From Pseudomonadota bacterium (GTDB lineage: Bacteria; Pseudomonadota; Gammaproteobacteria; Burkholderiales; Burkholderiaceae), in assembly GCA_023441105.1 (NCBI GenBank), contig JAEZQX010000045.1:1-14698 (forward strand): a DNA stretch of 14,698 nt. Reading direction: 5' to 3'. The notes below the pieces were generated by a model. It worked only from the letters and a program-made list of their open reading frames with translations, searched no databases and had not been told where the DNA came from. The position numbers and the translations under genes were made by a program. Every line of letters starts with the position of its first letter. Positions within the stretch are counted from its first letter, which is position 1. This document shows, piece after piece, positions 1 to 6,992 of the stretch.

Positions 1-209
1 ATACCGAGAAGCTGATCGCCGCCATGGAAGGCATGAGCTTCGAGACGCCCAAGGGCACGATGACCTTCCGCAAGGAAGACCACCAGGCGATGCAGAGCAT
101 GTACCACTTCAAGATCAAGGCCGACCCCGCCTTCGAATGGGGCGTGCCGGAGCTGGTGCGCGAGATCAAGCCGGAGGAAATGAAGATCCCGATCCGCAAC
201 AAGCGCTGA
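1..209 (+). CDS. ABC transporter periplasmic substrate-binding protein, C-terminal end (partial)
   Basis: Only the last 68 or so codons are present; the frame is open from the left edge (first full codon at base 3) and stops with TGA at 207-209. The segment FETPKGTMTFRKEDHQAMQS is typical of the C-terminal lobe of type I periplasmic binding proteins of the Liv/HAAT family, where a 'G.m.fr..DHQ' stretch precedes a short basic tail ending here in PIRNKR. The protein would bind the ligand in the periplasm and hand it to the membrane permeases encoded downstream. Identity as the binding protein is supported by the immediately following LivG, LivF, LivH and LivM homologues in the same orientation. 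The ligand (branched-chain amino acid, amide, urea or aromatic acid) cannot be told from this fragment. Confidence 0.8.
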   Translation, partial: TEKLIAAMEGMSFETPKGTMTFRKEDHQAMQSMYHFKIKADPAFEWGVPELVREIKPEEMKIPIRNKR

Positions 210-265
210 GCCCGCAGCCGCCAGCGGGGATAGGAGGACAGGCGCGTTGGCGCCGTATCGTCACC

Positions 266-1027
266 ATGCAAGCGAACGCGCTCCTGCAGTCCGAAGACCT
301 GACCATCCGCTTCGGCGGCCATGCGGCCGTCGACAGCGTGACCTGCGGCTTCGTGCCCGGCACCCTGACCGCCATCGTCGGACCCAACGGCGCCGGCAAG
401 ACCACCTACTTCAACCTGCTCTCCGGGCAGCTGCGCGCCACCAGTGGCCGGGTGCTGCTGCAAGGCCAGGACATCACCCGCCTGCCGGCTTCCACCCGCG
501 CCCGCCGCGGCCTGGGGCGGGCCTTCCAGCTGACCAACCTCTTTCCCAACCTGACCGTGCACGAGAACGTCCGGCTCGCGGTGCAGGCCACTGCCGGCCG
601 CGGCCACGATCTCTGGTCGGTCTGGTCTTCCAGCCAGGCGCTGGTCGAGGAGGCCGACCGCATTCTCGCCGACGTGGTGCTGGAGCCGAAGCGCGACATG
701 CTGGCGGCCGAGCTGCCGCATGGCGACCAGCGCAAGCTCGAGGTCGCGATCCTGATCGCGCTGCAACCCAAGGTCTTCATGTTCGACGAACCCACCGCCG
801 GCATGAGCGTCGACGAGGCGCCGGTGATCCTCGAGCTGATCGCGCGCATCAAGCAGCAGCGCGACAAGACGGTGATCCTGGTCGAGCACAAGCTCGACGT
901 GGTGCGCTCGCTGGCCGATCGCATCATCGTCCTGCACCAGGGCCAGCTGGTGGCCGACGGCGAGCCGGGGCAAGTGATGGCGTCGCAGGTGGTGCAGGAA
1001 GCCTATCTCGGCGGAGCGGCGGCATGA
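266..1027 (+). CDS. livG: Branched-chain amino acid-type ABC transporter ATP-binding protein, LivG-like
   Basis: A 253-residue cytoplasmic ATPase, normal length for LivG. Visible motifs are Walker A GPNGAGKTT (residues 39-47), a degenerate signature LPHGDQ (150-155) where LSxGxQ is usual, Walker B VFMFDE (170-175) and the switch histidine in VEHKLDVV (H208). The divergent signature with a 'HGxQR' core is common in LivG proteins. It should pair with the LivF-like ATPase to power import through LivH/LivM. ATG 266 is the first in-frame start that gives a family-like N-terminus, but it lacks a nearby Shine-Dalgarno. A strong AGGAGG at 232-237 lies 28 nt upstream, too far for ordinary use. The gene is 56 nt downstream of the binding-protein stop. 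Substrate is unknown. Confidence 0.93.
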   Translation: MQANALLQSEDLTIRFGGHAAVDSVTCGFVPGTLTAIVGPNGAGKTTYFNLLSGQLRATSGRVLLQGQDITRLPASTRARRGLGRAFQLTNLFPNLTVHENVRLAVQATAGRGHDLWSVWSSSQALVEEADRILADVVLEPKRDMLAAELPHGDQRKLEVAILIALQPKVFMFDEPTAGMSVDEAPVILELIARIKQQRDKTVILVEHKLDVVRSLADRIIVLHQGQLVADGEPGQVMASQVVQEAYLGGAAA

Positions 1028-1052
1028 TGCGCGTCCCGGCGTCGGATCGCGA

Positions 1053-1841
1053 ATGGAGCAGCAGGTGACCAGCCAGCTCTTCAGCACCCCCGGCGGCCAC
1101 GCCGGCACGCTCGACAGCGGCCGGCCGCCGCTGCTGAGCCTGGCCGGCGTGCAGACGCTGATCGGCCCGTATCACATCCTGCACGGCGTGGACCTGCAGG
1201 TGCCCGAGCGCGGCCTCACCATGCTGCTGGGTCGCAACGGCGCGGGCAAGACCACCACCCTGCGCACCATCATGGGACTGTGGAAGGCGTCGCAGGGCGT
1301 CATCACCTACGACGGCGAGGACATCACCCGGCGCGACACGCCGGACATCGCGCTCGGCGGCGTCGGCTACGTGCCCGAGAGCATGGGCATTTTCGCCGGG
1401 TTGACGGTGAAGGAGAACCTGGTGCTGGCGGCGCGCAAGGGCGACATCGACGATAGCCGCCTGCAGTGGATCTTCACCATGTTCCCGGCGCTGCAGCGCT
1501 TCTGGACCTTGCCCGCCGGCAATCTCTCCGGCGGCCAGAAGCAGATGCTCGCCACGGCGCGGGCCATCATCGAACCCAAGAAGCTGCTGCTGATCGACGA
1601 GCCCACCAAGGGGCTCGCGCCTTCCATCATCAACAACATGATCGATGCCTTCAAGGAACTCAAGCGCTCCACCACCCTGCTGGTGGTCGAGCAGAACTTC
1701 CGCTTCGCCCAGGCGCTGGGCGACACGGTCGCGGTGATGGATTCGGGCCGGGTCGTCCACCAGGGGACCATGGCGGGACTCGCCGCCGACCAGCGCCTGC
1801 AGCAAAGCCTGCTGGGCCTCGACCTGGGGGCGCATCAGTGA
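1053..1841 (+). CDS. livF: Branched-chain amino acid-type ABC transporter ATP-binding protein, LivF-like
   Basis: A 262-residue ATPase, about 25 residues longer than typical LivF because of an N-terminal extension before the core begins near residue 28. Motifs are Walker A GRNGAGKTT (60-68), canonical signature LSGGQ (158-162), Walker B LLLIDE (178-183) and VVEQNF (211-216). In the last one the usual switch histidine is replaced by Gln, as is normal for LivF. It forms the second half of the ATPase heterodimer with the LivG-like protein. The start is uncertain: ATG 1053 has no clear ribosome site, while the in-frame GTG at 1065 is preceded by GGAG (1055-1058) with a 6-nt gap and would remove four residues. 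The stop overlaps the next start by 4 nt, indicating translational coupling. Confidence 0.92.
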   Translation: MEQQVTSQLFSTPGGHAGTLDSGRPPLLSLAGVQTLIGPYHILHGVDLQVPERGLTMLLGRNGAGKTTTLRTIMGLWKASQGVITYDGEDITRRDTPDIALGGVGYVPESMGIFAGLTVKENLVLAARKGDIDDSRLQWIFTMFPALQRFWTLPAGNLSGGQKQMLATARAIIEPKKLLLIDEPTKGLAPSIINNMIDAFKELKRSTTLLVVEQNFRFAQALGDTVAVMDSGRVVHQGTMAGLAADQRLQQSLLGLDLGAHQ

Positions 1842-2920
1842 ACCTGCCGACCACTGCCGATGCGCCGGCAGCGGGTGCCGGAGCCGCCGGTGGGCCGAAG
1901 GCCACCGCAGCGGTCGCCGCCGCGACCGGCGCCGGGATGCCGACGACGCCGCTCGACCGGATTCCGCTCCTGCTGGTGCCGGCCGCCATGCTGGTCTCGC
2001 TGCCCTTCATCGGCAGCTTCCCGAGCTGGGTCACGCTCACCATCGCCGGTCTGGCGATGGGCATGATGATCTTCGTGATGGCCTCGGGGCTGTCGCTGAT
2101 CTTCGGCCTGATGGACGTGCTCAACTTCGCCCACGGCGCCTTCATCACGGTCGGCGCGTATGTCGCAGTGACGGCGCTGCGACCGCTCGCAGCCTGGATG
2201 GGCGCGGAGAGCGTGCTCGCCAATACGGCGGCAGTCGCCGTCGCGATGATCGCCGCCGGCGTGGTCGGCGGCCTGCTCGGCTGGTTCTTCGAGCGGGTCA
2301 TCGTGCGTCCCGTCTATGGCCAGCACCTCAAGCAGATCCTGATCACCATGGGCGGCCTGATCGTGGCCGAGCAGCTGATCCACGTCATCTGGGGACCGGA
2401 CATGATCCCGCTGCCGAAGCCGCAGACCTACAAGGGCGGCATCGCGCTGGGCGACTCGTCGGTGGAGAAATACCGGCTGATCGCGGTGGCGATGGGCGCG
2501 GCGATCTTCGTGGCGATGATGCTGGTGCTGAACCGCACCCGGCTGGGGCTGCTGATCCGTGCCGGCGTGGAGGATCGCGACATGGTCGAGGCGCTCGGCT
2601 ACCAGGTCGGCCGCGTGTTCGTCGGCGTGTTCGTCGCCGGCGCCGCGCTTGCCGGACTGGGCGGCACCATGTGGGCGCTCTACGAGGAATCGGTACGCGC
2701 CACCATGGGTGCCGAGCTGATGATCCTGATCTTCATCGTCGTCATCATCGGCGGCCTGGGCTCGGTCGGCGGCTGCTTCATCGCCGCCCTGCTGGTGGGC
2801 CTGACCAGCAACTACGTCGGCTTCCTCGCGCCCAAGGTCGCGCTCGGCTCCACCATCCTGCTGATGATGCTGGTGCTGCTGTGGCGCCCGGCAGGACTCT
2901 ACCCGGTGGCCAAGCGATGA
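1838..2920 (+). CDS. livH: Branched-chain amino acid-type ABC transporter permease, LivH-like
   Basis: A 360-residue inner-membrane permease of the LivH group. After an Ala/Gly-rich N-terminal stretch of about 35 residues, hydrophobic helices alternate with short loops. The family motif GLMDVLNFAHGAFITVGAY lies at residues 90-108, and a late helix with IVVIIGGLGSVGG is typical of LivH. The GTG at 1838-1840 is chosen because it overlaps the livF stop (GTGA) and has a G-rich run (1825-1829) about 8 nt upstream. The next in-frame candidate, ATG 1937, would give a length nearer the usual 290-310 residues but has no Shine-Dalgarno and is uncoupled. The protein would pair with LivM to form the translocation pore. 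It ends in an ATGA overlap with the next gene. Confidence 0.92.
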   Translation: MNLPTTADAPAAGAGAAGGPKATAAVAAATGAGMPTTPLDRIPLLLVPAAMLVSLPFIGSFPSWVTLTIAGLAMGMMIFVMASGLSLIFGLMDVLNFAHGAFITVGAYVAVTALRPLAAWMGAESVLANTAAVAVAMIAAGVVGGLLGWFFERVIVRPVYGQHLKQILITMGGLIVAEQLIHVIWGPDMIPLPKPQTYKGGIALGDSSVEKYRLIAVAMGAAIFVAMMLVLNRTRLGLLIRAGVEDRDMVEALGYQVGRVFVGVFVAGAALAGLGGTMWALYEESVRATMGAELMILIFIVVIIGGLGSVGGCFIAALLVGLTSNYVGFLAPKVALGSTILLMMLVLLWRPAGLYPVAKR

Positions 2921-4095
2921 GCCTTCCGCACGGCCGCCCGCAGGAAGGCTCGCTCTCCCCGGCCATGCGCCTGCTCTCCGGCGACGGACCTCGCAGCCGG
3001 GTGCTCGGCGTCTGCCTGCTGGCGATCCTGCTGGGGCTGGCGCTCACTCCTTTCCTCTTTCCGGGCACCCGCTCGCTGAACGTCGCCGCCAAGATCTGCG
3101 TCTTCATCCTGCTGGTGGCCTCCTACGACCTGTTGCTCGGCTACACCGGCATCGTCTCCTTCGCGCACACCATGTTCTTCGGCATCGGCGGCTACGGCAT
3201 CGCGCTCGCCATGTCGCGCCTGGGCGTGGGCTGGGGCAGCATGGCGTCTGGCGTGGCCGGCGCGCTGGCGCTGTCGTTCGTGCTGTCGCTCGCCGTCGGG
3301 CTTTTCTCGCTGCGGGTGAAGACCATCTTCTTCGCCATGATCACGCTGGCGATCGCCTCGTTCTTCGCCATCCTGGCGTCGCAGCTGTCGGACCTCACCG
3401 GCGGCGAGGACGGCATCACTTTCCGGCTGCCGGCGCTTCTGTCGCCCGGCACGCAGATCCTCGCGACGCCGATCTTCGGCGTCGACATCAACGGCCGGAT
3501 CCTCACCTACTACCTCGTCTTCGCCGGCTCGCTGGCCGGCTTCCTGCTGTTGCTGCGCATCGTCAACTCGCCGTTCGGGCGCGTGCTGCAGGCCATCCGC
3601 GAGAACGAGTTCCGCGCCGAGGCGGTCGGCTATCGCACGGTCAACTTCCGCACCGCCGCCAGCGTCATCAGCGCGCTCGGCGCAACCGCCGCCGGTCTGC
3701 TCTATGCGCTGTGGCTGCGCTATAGCGGCCCGGAGGTCACGCTGTCGTTCAGCATCATGGTCGACATCCTGCTGATGGTGGTGATCGGCGGCATGGGCAC
3801 GATGTACGGGGCAGCCATCGGCGCCACCATCTTCGTCCTTGCCCAGACCTACCTGCAGGACCTGATGCGGATGGCGAGCGAGGCCACGGCCGGCATCCCG
3901 CTGCTGCCCGTGCTCATCCACCCCGACCGCTGGCTGCTGTGGCTGGGCGTGCTGTTCGTGCTGAGCGTCTATTTCCTGCCGGCCGGCCTCGTCGGGAAGT
4001 TGCGCCGCCCCCTGCGACGCCCGTCCCGCCCGGCAGACACGACGGCCGTTGGCGGGGAGGCGGTCGAACCCGAGCCGCGGCGTCAGCCGGGCTAG
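2917..4095 (+). CDS. livM: Branched-chain amino acid-type ABC transporter permease, LivM-like
   Basis: A 392-residue polytopic permease of the LivM group. Start ATG 2917 overlaps the livH stop in the arrangement ATGA. About 30 mostly polar residues precede the first helix. The recognisable LivM segment YDLLLGYTGIVSFAHTMFFG follows near residues 70-90, then the cytoplasmic loop with GRVLQAIRENEFRAEAVGY, which in this family contacts the ATPases (EAA-like loop). A helix with VDILLMVVIGGMGTMYGA lies near the end. The C-terminal 30 residues are Arg/Pro-rich and hydrophilic, a cytoplasmic tail. It forms the membrane channel with the LivH-like protein. The alpha/beta hydrolase gene follows after 40 nt on the same strand, so it is probably in the same transcript. 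Confidence 0.93.
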   Translation: MSLPHGRPQEGSLSPAMRLLSGDGPRSRVLGVCLLAILLGLALTPFLFPGTRSLNVAAKICVFILLVASYDLLLGYTGIVSFAHTMFFGIGGYGIALAMSRLGVGWGSMASGVAGALALSFVLSLAVGLFSLRVKTIFFAMITLAIASFFAILASQLSDLTGGEDGITFRLPALLSPGTQILATPIFGVDINGRILTYYLVFAGSLAGFLLLLRIVNSPFGRVLQAIRENEFRAEAVGYRTVNFRTAASVISALGATAAGLLYALWLRYSGPEVTLSFSIMVDILLMVVIGGMGTMYGAAIGATIFVLAQTYLQDLMRMASEATAGIPLLPVLIHPDRWLLWLGVLFVLSVYFLPAGLVGKLRRPLRRPSRPADTTAVGGEAVEPEPRRQPG

Positions 4096-4135
4096 TCACG
4101 TTCCCGGACGCAGCCGCGTCCTCCACCGAGCCATC

Positions 4136-5005
4136 ATGGACAGCACCCGAAACAACGCCACCCTTGCGTTTCCGCCGTCGTCGCACTACCTGACGGTTCT
4201 CGGTCGCGAGATCCACTACATGCAGTGGGGCGACCCGCAGGCGCCGGTGCTGCTGGCCGCGCACGGCCTGGCTCGCACCGGGCGGGACATGGACGAGCTG
4301 GCCGCCTGGTTCTGCGACCGCTACCGCGTCATCTGTCCCGACACCATCGGCCGCGGCCTGTCGCAATGGAGCGCCGACCCGGACACGGAGTACTGCCTCG
4401 AGTTCTATGCCCGCCACCTGGCGGCGCTGCTGGATGCCTTGCGCATCGACAAGCTCGCCTGGGTCGGGACGTCGATGGGCGGGGCGATCGGCATCTGCGC
4501 TGCCGCCAACGCGCTGCGCGGACGCATCACCCATCTGGTGCTCAACGACAACGCGCCGCAATTGTCGGCCGACGCGATCGAGCGCATCCGCAGCTACGCC
4601 GGCAATCCGGCGACCTTCGACAAGGTTTCCGAGCTCGAACAGTACTTCCGCACGGTCTACAAGCCGTACGGCTGGATGTCGGATTCGTCATGGCGACGGT
4701 TGGCGGAAACATCGGCTCGCCGGCTTCCGGATGGCCGGATCACGCCGCACTACGACCCGCAGATCGTGCGCCAGTTCCACCGCGAACGCGACGACTACCT
4801 GCTCTGGAACGAGTACGACAGTTTGACGATTCCGGTGCTGTGCCTGCGCGGTGCCGACTCGGACCTGGTGTTGCCGGAGATTGCGGCGGCGATGCAATTG
4901 CGCGGCCCGCGTGCCCAGGTGGTAGAGATTCCCGGCTGCGGCCACGCCCCGGCGCTCAACACGCCGGCGCAGCTGGCGCTGATCGAGCGCTTCCTCGGCG
5001 TCTGA
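4136..5005 (+). CDS. Alpha/beta hydrolase, probable last gene of the transporter operon
   Basis: A 289-residue cytoplasmic alpha/beta-hydrolase-fold protein with no signal peptide. The nucleophile elbow is GTSMGG, giving Ser113; the acid is probably Asp241 or Asp243 in LRGADSDLV; the base is His270 in GCGHAP. The oxyanion-hole region is AAHGLARTG (residues 41-49), where HGx is typical. Length and motifs fit the large esterase/haloalkane dehalogenase-like/C-C hydrolase family, which cannot be split further by eye. It lies 40 nt after livM on the same strand with no terminator-like structure between, so it is likely co-transcribed and may process the imported substrate (inference). No good Shine-Dalgarno precedes ATG 4136, but no alternative start exists between the livM stop and this codon. 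Confidence 0.88.
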   Translation: MDSTRNNATLAFPPSSHYLTVLGREIHYMQWGDPQAPVLLAAHGLARTGRDMDELAAWFCDRYRVICPDTIGRGLSQWSADPDTEYCLEFYARHLAALLDALRIDKLAWVGTSMGGAIGICAAANALRGRITHLVLNDNAPQLSADAIERIRSYAGNPATFDKVSELEQYFRTVYKPYGWMSDSSWRRLAETSARRLPDGRITPHYDPQIVRQFHRERDDYLLWNEYDSLTIPVLCLRGADSDLVLPEIAAAMQLRGPRAQVVEIPGCGHAPALNTPAQLALIERFLGV

Positions 5006-5029
5006 CGAAAGCGCCGACTTCACAAGCCG

Positions 5030-5062
5030 AAGCCCGGCATTGCCTCACGGCTGGCCGGGCTT
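5030..5062. terminator. Hairpin between convergent genes, candidate bidirectional terminator
   Basis: The 9-bp arm AAGCCCGGC (5030-5038) pairs perfectly with GCCGGGCTT (5054-5062) around a 15-nt loop. It lies 25 nt after the hydrolase stop and about 50 nt beyond the end of the converging DUF3618 gene, so it could end transcription in both directions. Neither side carries a real U-tract, so it may be a weak or Rho-assisted terminator. Confidence 0.45.
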
Positions 5063-5077
5063 GATGGGATGCGAGGC

Positions 5078-5101
5078 CGGAGCGACTCGACGGCCGCTCC
5101 G
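5078..5101. terminator. Second short hairpin before the DUF3618 gene end
   Basis: CGGAGCG (5078-5084) pairs with CGCTCCG (5095-5101), a perfect 7-bp stem with a 10-nt loop, 11 nt beyond the stop of the minus-strand DUF3618 gene. The position suits a terminator for that operon, but there is no U-run. Confidence 0.35.
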
Positions 5102-5112
5102 ACATCTGCCGA

Positions 5113-6558
5113 TCAGTAGGACGAACGGGTCGAGGTCGACCCCGGCTTGCCCGCCGAACCCGACGAGCCCGACGACGAGCCCGACGAGCTGCCGGACAGC
5201 GAGCCGGTAGCGCTCGAGGACGTGCCCGGACCGGTCGGCCGCGACGCGCTGGCGCCCGAGCCGCTCAGACCCGACCCGCTCACCGAGCCGCTGCTCGAGC
5301 CGGAGGACGACGAGCCCGAGACGCCCGACTGGCTGGATGAACGGCCCATCGATTCGCCAACCTTGTCCTTGGACTGGCTGCTCGATCCCGACGGCGAGCT
5401 GGAAAGGCTCGACGAGCTGACCGAGCCGATACCCTGGTCAGCCGACCGGCTCATGCCCTGGGCAATGTTGTTGCCGGAGCCGGATGAACCCGTCGTGCCC
5501 GAGGTGCCGCGCGACCCCTGCGAGCCGGCGCTGTCGCCCGCCTGGCGCCCGCCCGACTGGCCGCCGGTGTCGCTGCCCGATGCCTTGCCTTCCTTCAACG
5601 AGCGAGTGAACTCGTCGACCGTCTGCGTCGCCGTCTCGCGCAGTTCCTCGTACTTCTGCGAGGCCAGCTGGCTGGCACGGTCGGCGAGGCTGTCGCTGGC
5701 GCTGCCCATCAGCTCGCGTTCGCGACGCGTGGTCGGCACCAGTGCGGCGATGGTGGCGCCGATGGCGATGCCGACGGCACCGAGCAGCAGCGGCTGCTCT
5801 TCCATCAGCGTGGTGAACTCGCCCTTGGCGCGGCGGAACTGGTCCATGCCGCCGGCAGCACTGCTGCTGCTGCGCTGGCGCAGGGAACGGCTCGCCGACT
5901 GCGCACTACCGACCATGCCGTGGGCACGCTCGCTGAGGGTGTCCCTCGTGGAACGCAGCCTTTCCGACATCGCATCGCCGGCGGAGCTCGCGCTGCTGCG
6001 CAAGTCGGAAACCTTCGACTTGATGGTCTCGGTTACCTGGGACATCTTGTCCTTGATGCCGCCGCTGCTGTCGCTGCCGTAGCTGCCGCCGCTCTCGCTG
6101 CCGCGATAGAGACCGCTGTCGCCGCTGTCGACGCCACGATAGAGTCCGCTGTCGCGATCGCTCTCGCTGCCGCGATAGAGGCTGCTGCCCTCGCCGGCGG
6201 TACCGCCGCTGCCGTACATGTCGGCCGTATCGTCATAGGGCGAGTACACCCGCCTGCCGGTCATCCCGGTGCTTCTGCTGCTGGTCTGCGACTTCAGCAG
6301 CCACAGGATGCCGAGGCCGGTGACGATCATGGGAAGGGGATTGCGCCGCACGGAGCCGGCGACGCTGGAGGCGAAGTCGCCGCCGTGCTCCCGCGCGTAG
6401 CCCAGGGCCTGGTCCATCAGTTGCCCCGGCGAGAGGCGTTGCTCTAGTTCTTCCACGGTTCTTCCTATCCGCTCACGCGTATGGTTGATGTCCTGCTCCA
6501 TGTCGCTGGGCTCCTTTGCTAGGTTGTTCTGGTAGTCGGTGGTAGTGGTGGTGGTCAT
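5113..6558 (-). CDS. DUF3618 domain membrane protein with Ser/Gly-rich tail
   Basis: A 481-residue protein, far longer than the compact DUF3618 family. Residues 20-90 are the domain: an amphipathic stretch with INHTRERIGRTVEELEQRL, then a membrane helix IVTGLGILWLL (78-88). Residues 125-153 hold three LYRG repeats. A charged helix-forming region (168-230) precedes a second hydrophobic segment (256-275), another charged helix (280-325), and a tail (327-481) made almost only of Ser and Gly. The function of DUF3618 is unknown; in proteobacteria it occurs beside holin-family and stress-induced proteins, as here. The start is firm: AGGAGG (6567-6572) lies 8 nt upstream, and the ATG overlaps the preceding stop (ATGA). 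It is the last gene of its operon. Confidence 0.85.
   Translation of the reverse strand: MTTTTTTDYQNNLAKEPSDMEQDINHTRERIGRTVEELEQRLSPGQLMDQALGYAREHGGDFASSVAGSVRRNPLPMIVTGLGILWLLKSQTSSRSTGMTGRRVYSPYDDTADMYGSGGTAGEGSSLYRGSESDRDSGLYRGVDSGDSGLYRGSESGGSYGSDSSGGIKDKMSQVTETIKSKVSDLRSSASSAGDAMSERLRSTRDTLSERAHGMVGSAQSASRSLRQRSSSSAAGGMDQFRRAKGEFTTLMEEQPLLLGAVGIAIGATIAALVPTTRRERELMGSASDSLADRASQLASQKYEELRETATQTVDEFTRSLKEGKASGSDTGGQSGGRQAGDSAGSQGSRGTSGTTGSSGSGNNIAQGMSRSADQGIGSVSSSSLSSSPSGSSSQSKDKVGESMGRSSSQSGVSGSSSSGSSSGSVSGSGLSGSGASASRPTGPGTSSSATGSLSGSSSGSSSGSSGSAGKPGSTSTRSSY
6090..6180 (-). repeat. Direct repeats encoding the LYRG motifs
   Basis: A 22-nt sequence at 6090-6111 recurs exactly at 6159-6180, with a third diverged copy around 6130-6145 (GCCACGATAGAG). 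On the minus strand these encode S-L/G-LYRG-S-E-S-type units in the DUF3618 protein. Confidence 0.8.
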
Positions 6559-6992
6559 GACACTGTCCTCCTGACCATCGCCTCGTCCCGCTTGAGCGAG
6601 TCGATGGTTCGGTTGGGCACCATGGCTTCGGGATTGAGGGATTTCTTGGCCTTCATCAGCAGGACCACCCCGATGATCGCAACGACGCCGCCGACGATCA
6701 GGGCGGCGAGCCAGGTCTCGACCACCAGGGACAGGGCGGCGACCGCGGCACCCAGCAGCACCATGAAGCCGGCGAACAGGATTCCCAGGCCGATCGCCAG
6801 GGAGAGCACGCCGGCCTTGAGGTCCGAGACAGCCGAGCGCACCTCCGACTTGGCCAGCGCCACTTCCTGCGAAAACAGGTGGGTGACGTCATCGGCGAGG
6901 CTCTTGATGAGACCCGGCACCGACGCGTCCCGCGCCGGCGCAGCCGTCGGCGGCGCCATCGGCCGGGTCCGGTCGGACATCGCCTCAGCCAT
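6555..6992 (-). CDS. Phage holin family (Holin-X-like) two-helix membrane protein
   Basis: A 145-residue protein with a polar Pro/Ala-rich N-terminus (1-25), an amphipathic segment VPGLIKSLADDVTHLFSQE (25-43), an Ala/Lys-rich helix (44-60), two hydrophobic segments (about 62-90 and 94-113) separated by a short turn, and a basic C-terminus. 'S.......LF..E..LAK.E' followed by two membrane helices is the pattern of the so-called phage holin family protein or Holin superfamily III (PF07332-like). These are chromosomal and not known to lyse cells; a role at the envelope is inference. Start ATG 6992 has GGAGG (6998-7002) 5 nt upstream and overlaps the end of the preceding gene by 8 nt; a start at 7055 is possible but unsupported. 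The stop overlaps the DUF3618 start. Confidence 0.87.
   Translation of the reverse strand: MAEAMSDRTRPMAPPTAAPARDASVPGLIKSLADDVTHLFSQEVALAKSEVRSAVSDLKAGVLSLAIGLGILFAGFMVLLGAAVAALSLVVETWLAALIVGGVVAIIGVVLLMKAKKSLNPEAMVPNRTIDSLKRDEAMVRRTVS
6567..6572 (-). promoter_or_regulatory. Strong ribosome binding site of the DUF3618 gene
   Basis: AGGAGG on the minus strand, 8 nt before ATG 6558. It fixes the start ahead of the alternative Met20 and supports efficient translation of the last operon gene. Confidence 0.75.

Noticed and set aside
247..1068. Open frame starting at TTG 247 behind a perfect AGGAGG
   Set aside because: The product is Arg/Pro/Gly-rich noise out of frame with the clear LivG ATPase; only the ribosome-site placement is notable and is reported as a finding.
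5147..6082. Plus-strand Pro/Glu/Asp-rich frame opposite the DUF3618 gene
   Set aside because: It is the complement of the Ser/Gly repeats; the minus frame has the strong ribosome site, operon overlap and a recognisable domain.
6555..6992. Holin-family gene considered as prophage remnant
   Set aside because: No endolysin, integrase or other phage gene nearby; this holin-family type is commonly chromosomal and lies in a stress-type operon.
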